A stretch of 64,000 nt of DNA from Symbiodinium kawagutii (GCA_009767595.1 VSDK01018650.1:135073-199072); one strand, 5' to 3'; positions 37,501 through 45,475 are shown, counted from the stretch's first letter. Made by a program: numbers and translations. The notes: generated by a model not told the origin, from the letters alone.

Positions 37501-40384
37501 CACGACTGGGATGCGTTAGTTCCCGCCACCGGATCCAGGATCTACAGGACGTCCGAAGGGCATCCCAACATAGCCAGCTATGCCGCTCAAGACCGAGCCT
37601 GCGGCGCTGACGAAAACAAACGCCATGGGAGATAGCCAAGCTGTCGATGATGTGGAACTTGGCGAAGTGTCATGGCCACATGCAGCCCCAAGAAATGTGT
37701 TTTTTTTATTGTTTTTTGGCTTCCATGTCTCCGGACAGCAGCTGGACGAATGTATCCCAACAGTCTGCAGTTGATTTGGATGAACTGAATGAAATTTGTC
37801 TAGTAAAATTACCCTCTGGCAAAATAGCCTCTGGTAAACTACTGATAGTTTTTGAGTGATTCTCTAATAATAAATCATGGTGATTTTCCATGTTCGATTG
37901 CCGGTGTGTAACCATGCTCTTGGAGCACTTGAATGCCTGGGGTGTTGATGAGTTCGCGTGGCTTAGCGCAAACTTTGGTGACATCGGCACGCCGTTGCCG
38001 GAATCTGCCATGACAAGCAACCACCAAGGCTATTGTTGAACCGGTCTTGTTCCGAACGGGTCTTGTTTTGCCAGGCATAGCCTGTTGTAGATGGGCCATA
38101 CCCCAGCTGTTGCTTTAATCTGGGCAGGTGCTGCGCCCCACCGTCAATGGGCCTCGCCTGTTGCAAAGGACACTGCCACGCACACAGCTAAGCGGGATGA
38201 AGGCACGTTTGAGAGGTTCTTGGGTGGTTCCCTCACGATGTACATCAGAAAAATGGCCACCAGGACCAACACGGCCAGCTTGAAGATGCTGGCGTACCTT
38301 GAGATCGAGCAATTGGGCTGGACTTGATTTGCGGAAGCGGCAACAAATGAGTCCTTCAAAATGTTGGATTTTACCTGCAAACAGAATAGATCCATACATG
38401 CATGATTTTGACGTTGACGTCAGTATGATTGCTGACATGAATGCTTGATCCATATTGGATCATCCACCCATATTTGACATCGATGTTAGATCCAAGTTCA
38501 GAATCCACCCATATGTGGGATCAATCGCAAGCTATTTCAGGTAAACTATGGATTGTGTCTACTATTTCTATAGTTGATACATAAATCACATGGCAGTGGG
38601 TCAAAATCCCGTACCCCCGGTTCCCCATCATTAACCATTGTTTTCCTTATAGTTTGTTGGTTATTATCCACCATTATTGATTGGTTAACATTGACCCATA
38701 GCCACATAGATAATCATAGATTTATTACCTACTGGATCCACGTCTGTCTCCACCGTTGGTCTCCAAGGTCAAGCTGTAAGGCAAGCTGTGACTAGTCATG
38801 ATCAACAGTTTTGTTGGTTGTCCCTACATGTCCCTACTATAACCATTGTTAACGACTCTCTGTTGATAACTATCTCCCACTGTTACTGACACTTTTTTGT
38901 TGATTAACTATCAGTAATCATGTCTCTCTCTCTCTCCCTTGTCCTCAGACCAAACGTGTCACTCCTTAGTTGTATGGACCTCCTGTTTCCCCAAGTGATG
39001 GATTCATCGATCACAACTCAGATGCTGGGTCGGGCAGCATTGATGCAACGACCGGTCCCAGGAAGTCAGGCTCCAGACCCGTTGCTGTAATGGCTTTATA
39101 GCTATTCCCAATGAGCCCCACTGTAGAAGGGGTCGTCAGATCAGGATCCGGAGTGTGACACATGCTTTAAGAAGCGGTTTTGTCATGAACCCCACGTAGC
39201 TTCTGGCAAAAAAAGGTGGGCCCGGCCGACACGACCTCGAAATTCTCAGCAAGGGGCTCTGGCTTTCATGGGTCTAGTGGGCCCCTGCATGGCAGCATCC
39301 AACATCAACCTCCCGCCACCTGAAAACCTTCAAGTCTGATCGACTTGCGATTCCCAGCAGCGCCCTCCCATGTCCTCCCAGTTACTGTGTGGACAAAAAC
39401 CCGGCAGCTCCTTCTCGAATGGCATCGGACCTCACCAGCTTCATGGCACCCTGCATGGTAGGGGCAACTGCCACATACTGCCACCAGCAGCTGCTTGGAT
39501 CTGCTCCAGAAGCCGCGATAAGTACGAGCTACTGGCCTACTCGACGCTTCCCCCAAGCTGAGAGAATATACTTCGGCAAAATGCTAGTGTTTCCAAGATG
39601 CCGATTTTCTGGGCCTAGCTGCTGCTGAATCACCCTGTGCTCTGAAAGTATATGAAGGTTGGTGCGCAAAGGTGAAAAGTTTGATTGGGACATCCCAAAA
39701 CTGGCTTGGGAAGATCATTCGCCTCTTGAATGGGGCATTTGTGTCGAGGGCTTTTGATAGCAAATTGTGAGGGACTTCATTCGGATGAGGGAAAAGCAAT
39801 CAATGGGAAGAAGCAAACAAACCGCCTGCCAGCTTCCTGCCAATTCTGGTCACGTAACATATCCCCCTGCAAATGCTAACTAGGTGATAAATTCATATAT
39901 GGTTTGTCTCACACATTCATCAAGCAACCTTCTTTTTGCTGGGACATCGCTATGGGTTCATCCTACCACTCATCAAGCAACTTGTAATAATGTCAGTCAA
40001 CCAACCATTTGTTAACAATTACTAGCGCGAAAATGAATAAACATGAATAAAATCTTTGAAGCCACCATCCAGTAGTTGTCTAACCATTGTTGGTTATAGT
40101 TATTATCCCTAACCATTATCCACCAACAAGGCATTTGCCAGTTGCTGTTTATCCACTTGGGGTACCACTGTTGGTTGTGAACCCTATAAAAACCCATGGC
40201 ATCCCAAGGCATTTGCGGCTGCCATGCCTCCATCAGGCGCCCCACCCCGTGCCGGGACCAAGGAACACCTGGCGCATCTTCTCGTCGCCTTCGTCCTTGG
40301 CCAAGACCCAGGCAGCCAGCCAGGCCGCGAAGGCCAAACCACACAGGGCCACCAGCGCCACCAGATACAGCATGGATGGCAAGG
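14980..40384 (-). CDS. VP2: Type II (K+-independent) H+-translocating pyrophosphatase, ~30 exons
   Basis: This integral membrane enzyme hydrolyses PPi to pump protons, usually into Golgi or other acidic compartments. I rebuilt it from 29 exons on the minus strand, in exact phase at most junctions, giving about 750 aa, the usual family length. Landmarks in order: WVLAKDEG and [11 protein letters not shown] (N-terminus); [20 protein letters not shown]; the PPi/Mg site [118 protein letters not shown]; and C-terminal [12 protein letters not shown]. The Lys in GNTTKA is the known mark of K+-independent type II enzymes; type I enzymes have Ala there. GC and GA donors are common. The exon expected to carry FKDTxGPxxH was not found and should lie between 15042 and 17005, which contains an N gap. 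An extra upstream exon (40815-41042) is possible. No promoter recognised. Confidence 0.93.
16598..16642. other. Assembly gap (45 N)
   Basis: A run of 45 undetermined bases inside the VP2 intron region between exons 28 and 30. The bases on both sides (TTCCTGC) repeat, hinting at a collapsed repeat. It is the only unread sequence where the missing FKDT exon (about 31 nt) could hide entirely. Confidence 0.95.
17005..17071 (-). CDS. VP2: VP2 exon 28 ([13 protein letters not shown])
   Basis: 67 nt encoding [18 protein letters not shown] then VGD, with Asp residues of the active site. Acceptor CCCTAG|GC, GA donor (GATCC|GATTTT). The next codons should give PFKDT. Confidence 0.95.
17644..17697 (-). 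CDS. VP2: VP2 exon 27, lineage-specific insert
   Basis: 54 nt encoding [17 protein letters not shown], between IEQG and the VHGGKGS of exon 28. Plant type II enzymes have only a few residues here, so this is an insertion. Phases fit and the donor is GA (TTTG|GAGGG). Confidence 0.72.
18075..18139 (-). CDS. VP2: VP2 exon 26 ([15 protein letters not shown])
   Basis: 65 nt encoding [18 protein letters not shown] then IEQ, an almost invariant catalytic segment (GGAWDNAKK). Acceptor GATCCAG|G, GT donor (CAAG|GTGCAG). Confidence 0.96.
18981..19053 (-). CDS. VP2: VP2 exon 25
   Basis: 73 nt encoding [17 protein letters not shown] then ATSSGV. Matches the family's LLGAKxxASxLMFAT segment. Acceptor GCTCAG|GT, GT donor (CCT|GTGGCT). 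Confidence 0.9.
19521..19745. repeat. (CAA)n and CAACAAG heptamer repeats
   Basis: A (CAA)n run to about 19588, then imperfect AACAAGC/GACAAGC heptamers. It sits within a VP2 intron and explains the Gln-rich and Leu/Val-rich frames on the two strands here. Confidence 0.9.
19814..19906 (-). CDS. VP2: VP2 exon 24
   Basis: 93 nt encoding [16 protein letters not shown], then [14 protein letters not shown]. Acceptor ACTGCAG|GC. The GA donor (TGTG|GAAGTG) is the only choice that joins exon 25 in frame; an earlier GC site would create a stop. Confidence 0.85.
20186..20279 (-). repeat. Dispersed GC-rich element E, copy adjoining VP2 exon 23
   Basis: Starts at the exon 23 donor and runs to GTTCACCAAAGGGTAG on the minus strand, including the shared GGAGCCACCAGGAGTG block. 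The longest copy in the window. Others are near 13848, 22797, 37014, 48885, 49590, 57906 and 58846. Confidence 0.6.
20280..20349 (-). CDS. VP2: VP2 exon 23
   Basis: 70 nt encoding [19 protein letters not shown] then MALV. Acceptor CTGTGAG|GCC, GC donor (GTGG|GCTGG). The dispersed GC-rich element E begins right after the donor. Confidence 0.93.
21015..21115. mobile_element. MITE, family A copy 1 (degenerate)
   Basis: Contains CAATGGGTCAAAACCCTGTA and GTTCCCCTATCATTAACC, as in the other family A copies. The right terminal repeat is eroded. It lies just downstream of the VP2 exon 22 donor. Confidence 0.6.
21142..21190 (-). CDS. VP2: VP2 exon 22, 49 nt
   Basis: Encodes [16 protein letters not shown], a signature segment. 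Acceptor GCTCAG|G, GC donor (TAT|GCCCCT). The GCC after the donor is repeated at the start of exon 23. Confidence 0.93.
21279..21845 (+). other. Intronic antisense ORF, 188 codons
   Basis: A long plus-strand frame inside the VP2 intron between exons 21 and 22. It contains one clear hydrophobic helix ([19 protein letters not shown]) and a second hydrophobic C-terminal stretch. No family recognised. It may be chance, a mobile-element relic, or a nested gene. Confidence 0.22.
22089..22207. mobile_element. MITE, family A copy 2
   Basis: About 119 bp in the VP2 intron between exons 21 and 22. Left end ATGGCTATGAGTCAA, right end TTGACCCATGGC, with the shared core CCTGGTTCCCCCATCATT. Confidence 0.75.
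22295..22334 (-). CDS. VP2: VP2 exon 21, 40-nt microexon
   Basis: Encodes [12 protein letters not shown], matching the family's TAAQEVVxEVRxQ. Acceptor CCGTCAG|GT, GC donor (ACACA|GCCGC). Phase restores AVG-S and TQ-FRE. Confidence 0.92.
23089..23192 (-). CDS. VP2: VP2 exon 20
   Basis: 104 nt encoding [16 protein letters not shown] then [18 protein letters not shown]. Acceptor ATTTCAG|G, GC donor (GTGG|GCGCGG). Fits the VDxxxPEVFxGG signature. Confidence 0.92.
23200..23380. repeat. Degenerate GATGATGATTG repeats
   Basis: About 180 bp of GATGATTGATGATGATTG-like units immediately upstream (5') of VP2 exon 20, within the intron. Confidence 0.6.
24019..24110 (-). CDS. VP2: VP2 exon 19
   Basis: 92 nt encoding [18 protein letters not shown] then [12 protein letters not shown]. 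Acceptor TCCGCAG|GCC. The GC donor (GCTGG|GCAGC) was chosen because it gives the right phase for exon 20. The preceding intron is 3.3 kb, the longest in the gene. Confidence 0.93.
24164..24263. mobile_element. MITE, family D copy 2
   Basis: 100 bp with perfect 17-bp terminal inverted repeats (CCCTACCCTTCCAGTTA). It sits in a VP2 intron about 50 bp upstream of exon 19 and shares its interior (GTAGGTAACCAA, AACCAGCTGGTTACC) with the copy at 11335. Confidence 0.85.
24432..24776 (+). other. Intronic antisense ORF, 114 codons
   Basis: An open plus-strand frame inside a VP2 intron whose second half looks protein-like ([31 protein letters not shown]). No family recognised. It may be a mobile-element relic. 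Confidence 0.2.
25260..25430. repeat. GAACGGTTC repeat cluster, left arm
   Basis: About ten GAACGGTTC-type units, often paired as GAACGGTTCAGAACGGTTC, spread over 170 bp of a VP2 intron. The reverse complement (GAACCGTTC) dominates a second cluster at 25898-25981. Confidence 0.8.
25898..25981. repeat. GAACCGTTC repeat cluster, right arm
   Basis: Seven or more GAACCGTTC-like units in about 84 bp, the inverted form of the units at 25260-25430. The two clusters are about 470 bp apart and could pair. Confidence 0.8.
27455..27529 (-). CDS. VP2: VP2 exon 18: K+-independence signature
   Basis: 75 nt reading [17 protein letters not shown] then DAVGNTTK. The Lys at the end of GNTTK is where type II enzymes carry Lys and K+-dependent type I enzymes carry Ala. 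GC donor after AAG (|GCGGGC). Confidence 0.95.
27821..27856 (-). CDS. VP2: VP2 exon 17, 36-nt microexon
   Basis: Twelve codons, [12 protein letters not shown], a near-invariant segment with a conserved Asp-Asn pair. Phase 0 on both sides; acceptor GGCTCAG|GTC, donor |GTTGCC. Confidence 0.92.
28347..28429 (-). CDS. VP2: VP2 exon 16
   Basis: 83 nt encoding [18 protein letters not shown] and TVVFVLAMD. Acceptor GTTGAG|GC, GT donor (GAT|GTGGCT). Confidence 0.9.
29506..29571 (-). CDS. VP2: VP2 exon 15
   Basis: 66 nt encoding [18 protein letters not shown] then YKT. Acceptor ACCGAG|GT, GC donor (ACGG|GCATGG). Phase fits both neighbours. Confidence 0.88.
30298..30392 (-). CDS. VP2: VP2 exon 14 ([14 protein letters not shown])
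   Basis: 95 nt encoding [18 protein letters not shown] then [13 protein letters not shown], one of the most conserved loops. Acceptor GGCAAG|G, GC donor (GTTG|GCCCC). Confidence 0.95.
30817..30915 (-). CDS. VP2: VP2 exon 13
   Basis: 99 nt reading [16 protein letters not shown] then [16 protein letters not shown]. Acceptor CACCCAG|GC, GT donor (ACTCA|GTACCT). The GTAC at the donor is repeated at the start of exon 14. Confidence 0.93.
31404..31447 (-). CDS. VP2: VP2 exon 12
   Basis: 44 nt encoding [14 protein letters not shown], between TTGGCAG|GTT and a GT donor (TGCAG|GTTGTT). Phases fit on both sides. Confidence 0.85.
31986..32027 (-). CDS. VP2: VP2 exon 11, 42 nt
   Basis: Fourteen codons, [14 protein letters not shown], matching the family's EDPMxVLxxGY segment. 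GC donor after AAG (|GCCGGG). The 5' edge is provisional and may lie further upstream in the same open frame. Confidence 0.78.
32508..32605. mobile_element. MITE, family B copy
   Basis: 98 bp with ends CTGGTTGGTGGTTTCAA and TTTAAAACCACCAGCCAG and the shared core TAGTCAACCAACCATT. In the VP2 intron between exons 10 and 11. Confidence 0.8.
32633..32755. mobile_element. MITE, family A copy 3
   Basis: 123 bp. Left end ATGGCAGTGGGTCAA, right end CTTGACCCAGCTCGCCAT, shared core CCCCTGGTTCCCCTATCATT. Lies in the same VP2 intron as the family B copy at 32508, 27 bp away. Confidence 0.8.
32802..32912 (-). CDS. VP2: VP2 exon 10
   Basis: Encodes [19 protein letters not shown] and continues [17 protein letters not shown]. 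Acceptor TTCACCAG|GG in phase with exon 9. The donor is uncertain (GT at |GTAAGA, or GC four bases earlier) because its phase does not meet exon 11 cleanly. Confidence 0.85.
33176..33212. repeat. (GAT)n microsatellite
   Basis: Short GTTGATGATGATGATGATGA run within a VP2 intron. Confidence 0.7.
34461..34565. repeat. (ATC)n microsatellite
   Basis: About 105 bp of CAT/ATC units in the intron just 3' of VP2 exon 9 (about 40 bp past its donor). It produces false His- and Ile-rich frames. Confidence 0.9.
34606..34782 (-). CDS. VP2: VP2 exon 9: catalytic core
   Basis: 177 nt, the largest exon found. Encodes [17 protein letters not shown], then [20 protein letters not shown] and [15 protein letters not shown] to SQKCPG. 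It carries many of the acidic Mg-PPi ligands. Acceptor GGCCAAG|GC, GT donor (CCCAG|GTAGC). Confidence 0.95.
35322..35374 (-). CDS. VP2: VP2 exon 8: PPi-binding motif
   Basis: 53 nt encoding [18 protein letters not shown], part of the PPi/Mg-binding site. GA donor (GTGG|GACGC), which joins to exon 9 as VGKVE without any insertion. Confidence 0.92.
35799..35902 (-). CDS. VP2: VP2 exon 7 ([15 protein letters not shown])
   Basis: 104 nt ending [17 protein letters not shown], highly diagnostic of type II enzymes. GC donor (GCACA|GCCACC). The 5' edge at GTTGAG|CAG is chosen for phase 0 with exon 6. Confidence 0.9.
36125..36200. repeat. Perfect 22-bp inverted repeat in a VP2 intron
   Basis: Positions 36125-36146 are the exact reverse complement of 36179-36200 (core GGCCATCCATCATACCCA), with a 32-bp spacer. 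A third 16-bp direct copy of the right arm follows at 36201-36216. A strong hairpin is possible in DNA or pre-mRNA. It may be a MITE remnant. Confidence 0.85.
36332..36364 (-). CDS. VP2: VP2 exon 6, 33-nt microexon
   Basis: Eleven codons, [11 protein letters not shown], between GCTAAG|GTG and a canonical GC|GTGAGG donor. Phase 0 on both sides, and it supplies the hydrophobic segment missing between exons 5 and 7. Confidence 0.75.
36637..36754 (-). CDS. VP2: VP2 exon 5
   Basis: 118 nt encoding [17 protein letters not shown] and continuing [16 protein letters not shown] to VLVVSM. Acceptor GCCGAG|G, GC donor after ATG (|GCGCC). Phase fits exons 4 and 6. Confidence 0.9.
37014..37057 (-). repeat. 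Dispersed GC-rich element E, copy in VP2 intron 4
   Basis: On the minus strand reads GGAGTTACCAGGAGCGTTC then AACCAAATGG, the shared core of element E, in the same orientation as the gene. Confidence 0.5.
37562..37640 (-). CDS. VP2: VP2 exon 4 (SGIAGYVGM)
   Basis: Encodes [15 protein letters not shown] followed by [11 protein letters not shown] donor (GGGAT|GCCCTTC). The 3' edge is firm because it restores GYVGMWVAVR with exon 5. The 5' edge is provisional. Confidence 0.78.
38207..38297 (-). CDS. VP2: VP2 exon 3: second membrane helix
   Basis: Reads [19 protein letters not shown] then IVREPPKN. Acceptor CTCAAG|GTACGCC; probable GT donor at AAC|GTGCC. The phase does not fit exon 4 perfectly, so one edge may be off by a few bases. 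Confidence 0.8.
38590..38706. mobile_element. MITE, family A copy 4
   Basis: 117 bp, ends ATGGCAGTGGGTCAA and TTGACCCATAGCCACAT, core CGGTTCCCCATCATTAACCA. In the VP2 intron between exons 2 and 3. Confidence 0.82.
39386..39430 (-). CDS. VP2: VP2 exon 2 ([11 protein letters not shown])
   Basis: 45 nt after GGTGAG|G, encoding [15 protein letters not shown], with a GT donor (ACACA|GTAACT). It matches the conserved segment after the first helix. The 3' junction to exon 3 restores TQYAS. Confidence 0.85.
40269..40384 (-). CDS. VP2: VP2 exon 1: first membrane helix
   Basis: From the Met at 40373 it reads [17 protein letters not shown], then [14 protein letters not shown], matching the family's first helix and the WVLAKDEG loop. 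The frame is open further upstream, so the exon may extend 5' and this Met may not be the true start. The exact junction to exon 2 is not settled. Confidence 0.82.
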
Positions 40385-40814
40385 CTTGTACCAGGCGATC
40401 CGGCGGATTTCCTCGGCTGAACATCACATCCCAGCAGTTGATGCACATGGATGGTGATTTCCTCAGCTGATTGGCTGAAAAACATCCCTATATACATTAT
40501 GGATGCATGGTAAGTCATGGAAGCTGATGAATGTTTATATTAGAGACCTGGTAACTCATTTTTCACTGTTTCATCAGCATTTCAGACAGTGTTTTGTTGA
40601 TGGATCGTTTGATTATTGTTTATTAATTGTTCAATATTTACCAGTCGTGACCCATCACTCAATCGTTCCCCCACAGAATAATTGTGAACTCGTGTCATTC
40701 ACCACAATATGATCATAACAACTCACCCGCTCTCCCACTACTTCATCGCACTGTCACGGCGCTGTTACGCCAAGCCTGCCAGCCTTGCTGTGCCGTAGCC
40801 CTAGTCCGAACCAC

Positions 40815-41042
40815 CCTTGGGATAGCACGAAGCTCCAACAGGTGGAGCTCCAGCTGCGCCGAGCTTCTGGATTGCAGGATCTCAGTGGCCTCCATCAATC
40901 CTTCGGTGGACCGATCCTCCACCAGCTTGAAGCCATCGCCCACCGGCGACGCTCCCGCACTGCCTCCTCCCAGCAGAAAGAACAGCACCACAAAACCTGG
41001 AGCCCAGCGAAGCACTGGGCGCGCGCTTGCAAACTCTGCGCG
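40815..41042 (-). CDS. Candidate VP2 5' exon
   Basis: An open GC-rich stretch after a good acceptor (TTCTTTCAG|CGCGCA) encoding a signal-anchor-like helix (PGFVVLFFLLGGGSAG) followed by SPVGDGFKLVEDRSTEG and LMEATEILQSRSSAQ. It is the nearest coding-like sequence upstream of VP2 exon 1 and in the same orientation. Type II pyrophosphatases do carry N-terminal extensions, but its phase to exon 1 is not resolved. Confidence 0.4.
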
Positions 41043-43470
41043 CTGAAAGAACAGCACCCCAGCTGGGGGCGCCCAAGGGCCGTGCGCATCATGTTGGTTG
41101 ATGGTTGATGGTTGATGGTGACCACCCATGATCAATATTGGCGTAAGCGGATTGTAATCCGTACTGCTCCAATTGATGGTTAGTTGATGCATCGACATGT
41201 CGATGATGACGGCTGGCACTCTCTGGTAGTGACCTGGCTGGCTGCCCAAGTGATCAGCTGCCTTGAGAGGCACCTAAGGTCCAATGCAAGACAACATCCA
41301 GGCTCAGCCGTTTGTGAACAATGCCAAGCCTGAATCAAACATTGCCAAGTGCCAGGAAAAATGCTGCAAGGTACAAGGTTATAAGCTTACCGCCAAACAG
41401 GCAAGGTATATCCAAACACCCGCTGATGGGGCTCAGAATGAAAGTTGATTGATTCTCACCCGCTGATGGGGCTCAAACTCATGGACATACCTCGTAGAAG
41501 CATATGAAATAGGGAATCCAACCAGCGCTAGCACTGCATTCCCTTGAATGCCAAACACCCTGGTCTAGTTTTCGTTGTGGATTGACACCAGCGGTCTTGA
41601 CGACACGGCAAGAGGCCAAAAAGGATGGCCGCGATCATTCGAACCTGCACATAGATCGTGGAGTTTCTAAAGGACCTGGCACGATCAGCAAAAAACCGTC
41701 GCAGAACGAATCAAACGAAGCAATGGATACTGATTCTAGGTGACACACGTCGGGATCAATATACAGTAAGTGACAGTAAGTGTATCTATTACATACAGTA
41801 AGCAAGTCCCGATGCATAGCCAATTTAAGTATATATCAATTCTATATACAGGTGGTTCATGTTTTGAAAAAACATTTTGCTTTACATAAATGTGTAATGC
41901 CAGCAAAGAATGACAATGCCCACAGCTGCACAAAGTATTGTACCAATAAACCGAGGTATCCCCTACCCGGCCCTATCCAAGAATGACTGGTTGATGGTTG
42001 TAAGCCATTCCCCAAATATGAGTCAATCAGCCAATCATCCTACATATTGAGAGAAAACATGTTAATTCTAAACCACCATCATGTCAACTAGTTGTACGAT
42101 TCAACTCAGTAAACTACATCATTTAGTTGAGGTCCAAGCCATCTCCAATCGGATCTCAATCTTCGCAGGTGACCTGTACCACATGTCCACAGTCTTCATG
42201 ACCATGTCCTGTCACCGCGCGTTAGTTGAATGATCATTTCTGGCAGTCGAAATGGTCGAAATGCATCTTCACGGAGTGGCAAAATAGATATACAGACTAA
42301 AATCACATGATTACCAAGCACAATCGACTTCGAATTCAATCCTTGGATAAGTCATCCGTCGATCAAACACCATTTTTGACATAACTTCTCTGAACCAAAA
42401 TGGGAAGCTTAATTATGACTGCGTCGTCCGACTTAAACCCCAAGTATCGGTAGTCTCACCCATGCCTCATTGGTTACTACCCTGAACAGGCGTTCGAAGC
42501 AAAGGTGAGTGGCCGATTTGCACACTGCAAACCTGTATACATGTATGACCTACTGTAGCCATAGATGTGCCTGAAGTCTCCATGTACATTCATATATGCA
42601 AACATTGTCATTCCGAGGAGAATGAGAAATCGCAAATCTGGATGAAACTCTCCTAATCTAAGAAATTCACACAGTTGCAATAATATCTGGTTTGTGGTTT
42701 CAACCCTATAAAAAAAATTTAGTCAACCAACCATTTATTACTAATTCCTGGGGAAAGTAAAAATTGTTGAAAACCACCAACCAGCTAACAAAAACTTACC
42801 TAACAAATGCATACACATAGAGAGAGAGAGAGAGTGCGATCTGTGTCCAGAAAAATGCTTTTGTGATCCACTTACAGCTCGCTCAAGCACTGCCGAATGG
42901 AAACCATGTGCCAAGGATTCCATCCAGCACTGGGTTATACTTGGTTCCTGTTTGTTGTGCATCTCCTCTGGCTGTACCTGGTTCCTTGAAGAATCTCTAC
43001 ACTTTGCCCAGGACCACAGCAGGGTAACTGGTCTTTAACCGCAAGGGATGGTTGCTGTGGGCCCATGTTGCTGCAACTGCGATGCAGTCGGACCTCACCT
43101 ACCATCGCTTGACAAAGTTGCACAAGGCAAAACCGCATTGTAACACAAACAATCGTCGCTGAAGCATCAAATAGTTTCACCATCATGGAAAACAGCAAAA
43201 AAACAATAAAGTTACCAATCGCAAGCAACCATGCAGCTGCATTGGGTATTGCTAGCTACTGACCACTAAGGACATGGTATTGGCTAAGCGATGTATCGCT
43301 AGCTAACCATACTGGTATTTGTTAACAACTGGGTGTAGTCAAAATGGTGGGATCCTCCAAATCATCCAACATGAATCAGCAATAGTAATAAACCATCCAT
43401 TTTCGAGTGGTCCCCTGCAGCTTCGCGCAACTGGCATTGACAAGCTCTGAAGCTCAGCAACGGTAACTTC
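41043..43470. other. Intergenic, no gene seen
   Basis: No supported gene. Contains a family B MITE at 42687-42784 and a (GA)n run at 42821-42834. If VP2 begins at about 41 kb, its promoter should lie here; I recognise no motif. Confidence 0.45.
42687..42784. mobile_element. MITE, family B copy
   Basis: 98 bp, left end CTGGTTTGTGGTTTCAA, right end TTGAAAACCACCAACCAG, core TAGTCAACCAACCATTTATT. Confidence 0.8.
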
Positions 43471-43478
43471 CTACGGTC

Positions 43479-43639
43479 CCTGGAGCCGTTTGCCCACCGC
43501 CAGGCTGCACAACCCGTCCTGGTCACGGCCAAGAGCAGCTGCCTGCTGAGTTGTTGTCGGCAACATGGCGGCGAACGCAATCACGGCGAAGCCGCGAAGC
43601 AAAACCGCTGAAGAAGCCGTGACCCCGTGGACAAAACCA
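43479..43639 (-). CDS. Candidate exon with hydrophobic segment, unidentified
   Basis: Reads GFVHGVTASSAVLLRG then FAVIAFAAMLPTTTQQAAA and continues RDQDGLCSLAVGKRLQ. Acceptor-like GATCCAG|T and possible GA donor. The helix suggests a signal or membrane anchor. No family recognised. Confidence 0.3.
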
Positions 43640-44424
43640 CTGGATCCGTGAATGTTGTATCCCCAAGACCTGGATTCCACGGTCCTCAAAGATTCTCGCA
43701 CGCCTTTCTCTATGATTGGGAATGATCTCATGAAACAGGATGTCGTTGAAGTTCGACAGTGGAAGAAAAGCAGATCTACCACAACATTGATGGTCTGTGT
43801 TGTGTGTGAAGAGTTGATTTTGTGGGAATAGTGTGGAAGGGAGGTGACCAGTCACTGTAAGAGACTGACAACCAGCAATGCATTGAACCTGCGCTCTTGG
43901 TGCACGTGATGGGGTACAATCTGTTTTCCTGACATGACATTGGGTATTTTCCTAGTAGTGGCATCTTCTTGTAATCAATTGTGGGTGTTAAACTGCTTGC
44001 TTCTCAGTAAGCCTGATGACAGTATGACTGCAATTGACCACGGGCCAACATTTGAATTGTGCTCAGTTGTGCTTTCATATCCTTGCAACAAATCACCTAC
44101 GCTGACGAGCGGCCCAGCGAGAATGGAGATGCTGGGAGGTCTGTGTACATCCATTTGTTTGGTTAGTTGGTTGGTCGGTTGGTCGGTTGGTCGGTTAGTT
44201 GGCTAATAAGACTTACAGTAATAAGCATCAGTAGTATTTAGGGATATACTGGTTGGTTAGTTGGTCCGTGCAGCAGTGCTGAAGTCCTTCTGGGCTTTGC
44301 ATCAATCCTTCAATCGGTTGGGCCACGTTTGCAACGGGAGCCTGTTGAACATCAATGGCGGATTTAAGGACTTGAATCTGGCCAAGATGCCCACAATAAT
44401 GAGTGCATGACGCATAATTGTCTT

Positions 44425-44524
44425 CTGGCTGGTGGTTTTAAAAATCTTGTATTTTCCGTAGTAGTCATTGAGACATGGTTGGTTGACTAATATTTTTCAT
44501 ATGGCTGGTTCAACCACCAACCAG
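44425..44524. mobile_element. MITE, family B copy (inverted)
   Basis: 100 bp, CTGGCTGGTGGTTTTAAA at the left and TTCAACCACCAACCAG at the right. The core ATGGTTGGTTGACTAATA is the reverse complement of the other copies. Confidence 0.78.
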
Positions 44525-44975
44525 ACTTGATTGGGGTACACCAATGTGAAGGTCCCAGGAGTGCTCGCTGGATTGGGCGAGGAAAATCTACCGGAACCCT
44601 GGGAGGAACATGCACGATGAAGAACTATATATATATATACCCATAGCAAGGATAGTCATATTCCAGCCATCAATTTCTCCAAGCCTTCAATGAAACATTT
44701 TGTAACAATCATCAGTTTAGCATTGACAAATCACTAATCATCAACGAATCGTTAACAATGAATTTAGCATAATAATGGTTCATCATTCTCCGCTGATTCA
44801 ACATATGAACCATTTATCAACCAACAGACTTACTCATATAACCCATCCCTCAAACGCTCAACATAACATATCAACCAACAGGGAATCATTTAGCAGCCAC
44901 CAAAAATATAAATGATTTAACCAATCACTTAGGTTCACAAACGGTCCCAATGCTTCAACCTGATGCTTCATGCAT

Positions 44976-45076
44976 ATGGCTGCAGGTCAAAACTCTGTAC
45001 CCCTGGTTCCCCTATCATTAACCATTGGTGGTTATCCCCCATTTTTTGGTTGGTTCAGTGCTTGACCCATAGCCAT
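44976..45076. mobile_element. MITE, family A copy 5
   Basis: 101 bp with ends ATGGCTGCAGGTCAA and CTTGACCCATAGCCAT, flanked by AT on both sides (CAT / ATAT), consistent with a short target duplication. Confidence 0.83.
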
Positions 45077-45380
45077 ATATCCCAAGCACCCGCATTTGCT
45101 TGGCTTATCACTGCCGATGTCACCCGCAGCTGATAAGCTCAATTCGCCAGTCTATATCACCCAGGGAATTACACACAAACTAAACAACCAAACGACCCTA
45201 TATATTTTTTTCCTTTTCATGTATTAGATATAGATAAAAAAATATATATGTACGTGTACATTTATATATTATATCTGTGTGTGTGCGCTTGTTTATTTAT
45301 TGTTCATCTATGCATCTATTACCCTAAAACGCCCATAAACCAAGTTATCAACTAGTTGCCATCACCATACCCTAGATATG

Positions 45381-45475
45381 GGTGTCTCAAACTGGGGGTA
45401 CCACCAAATCATCTTTACATTAAAAGTAACCAATCATTTTTGGGCTTCCCATGGTTTCGCTATGGCTTGAGAAAC
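45381..45475. mobile_element. MITE, family C copy (degenerate)
   Basis: Left end GTGTCTCAAACTGGGGGTA, right end TGGCTTGAGAAACC. It sits 12 bp from the intact family C copy, giving a tandem pair. Confidence 0.6.
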
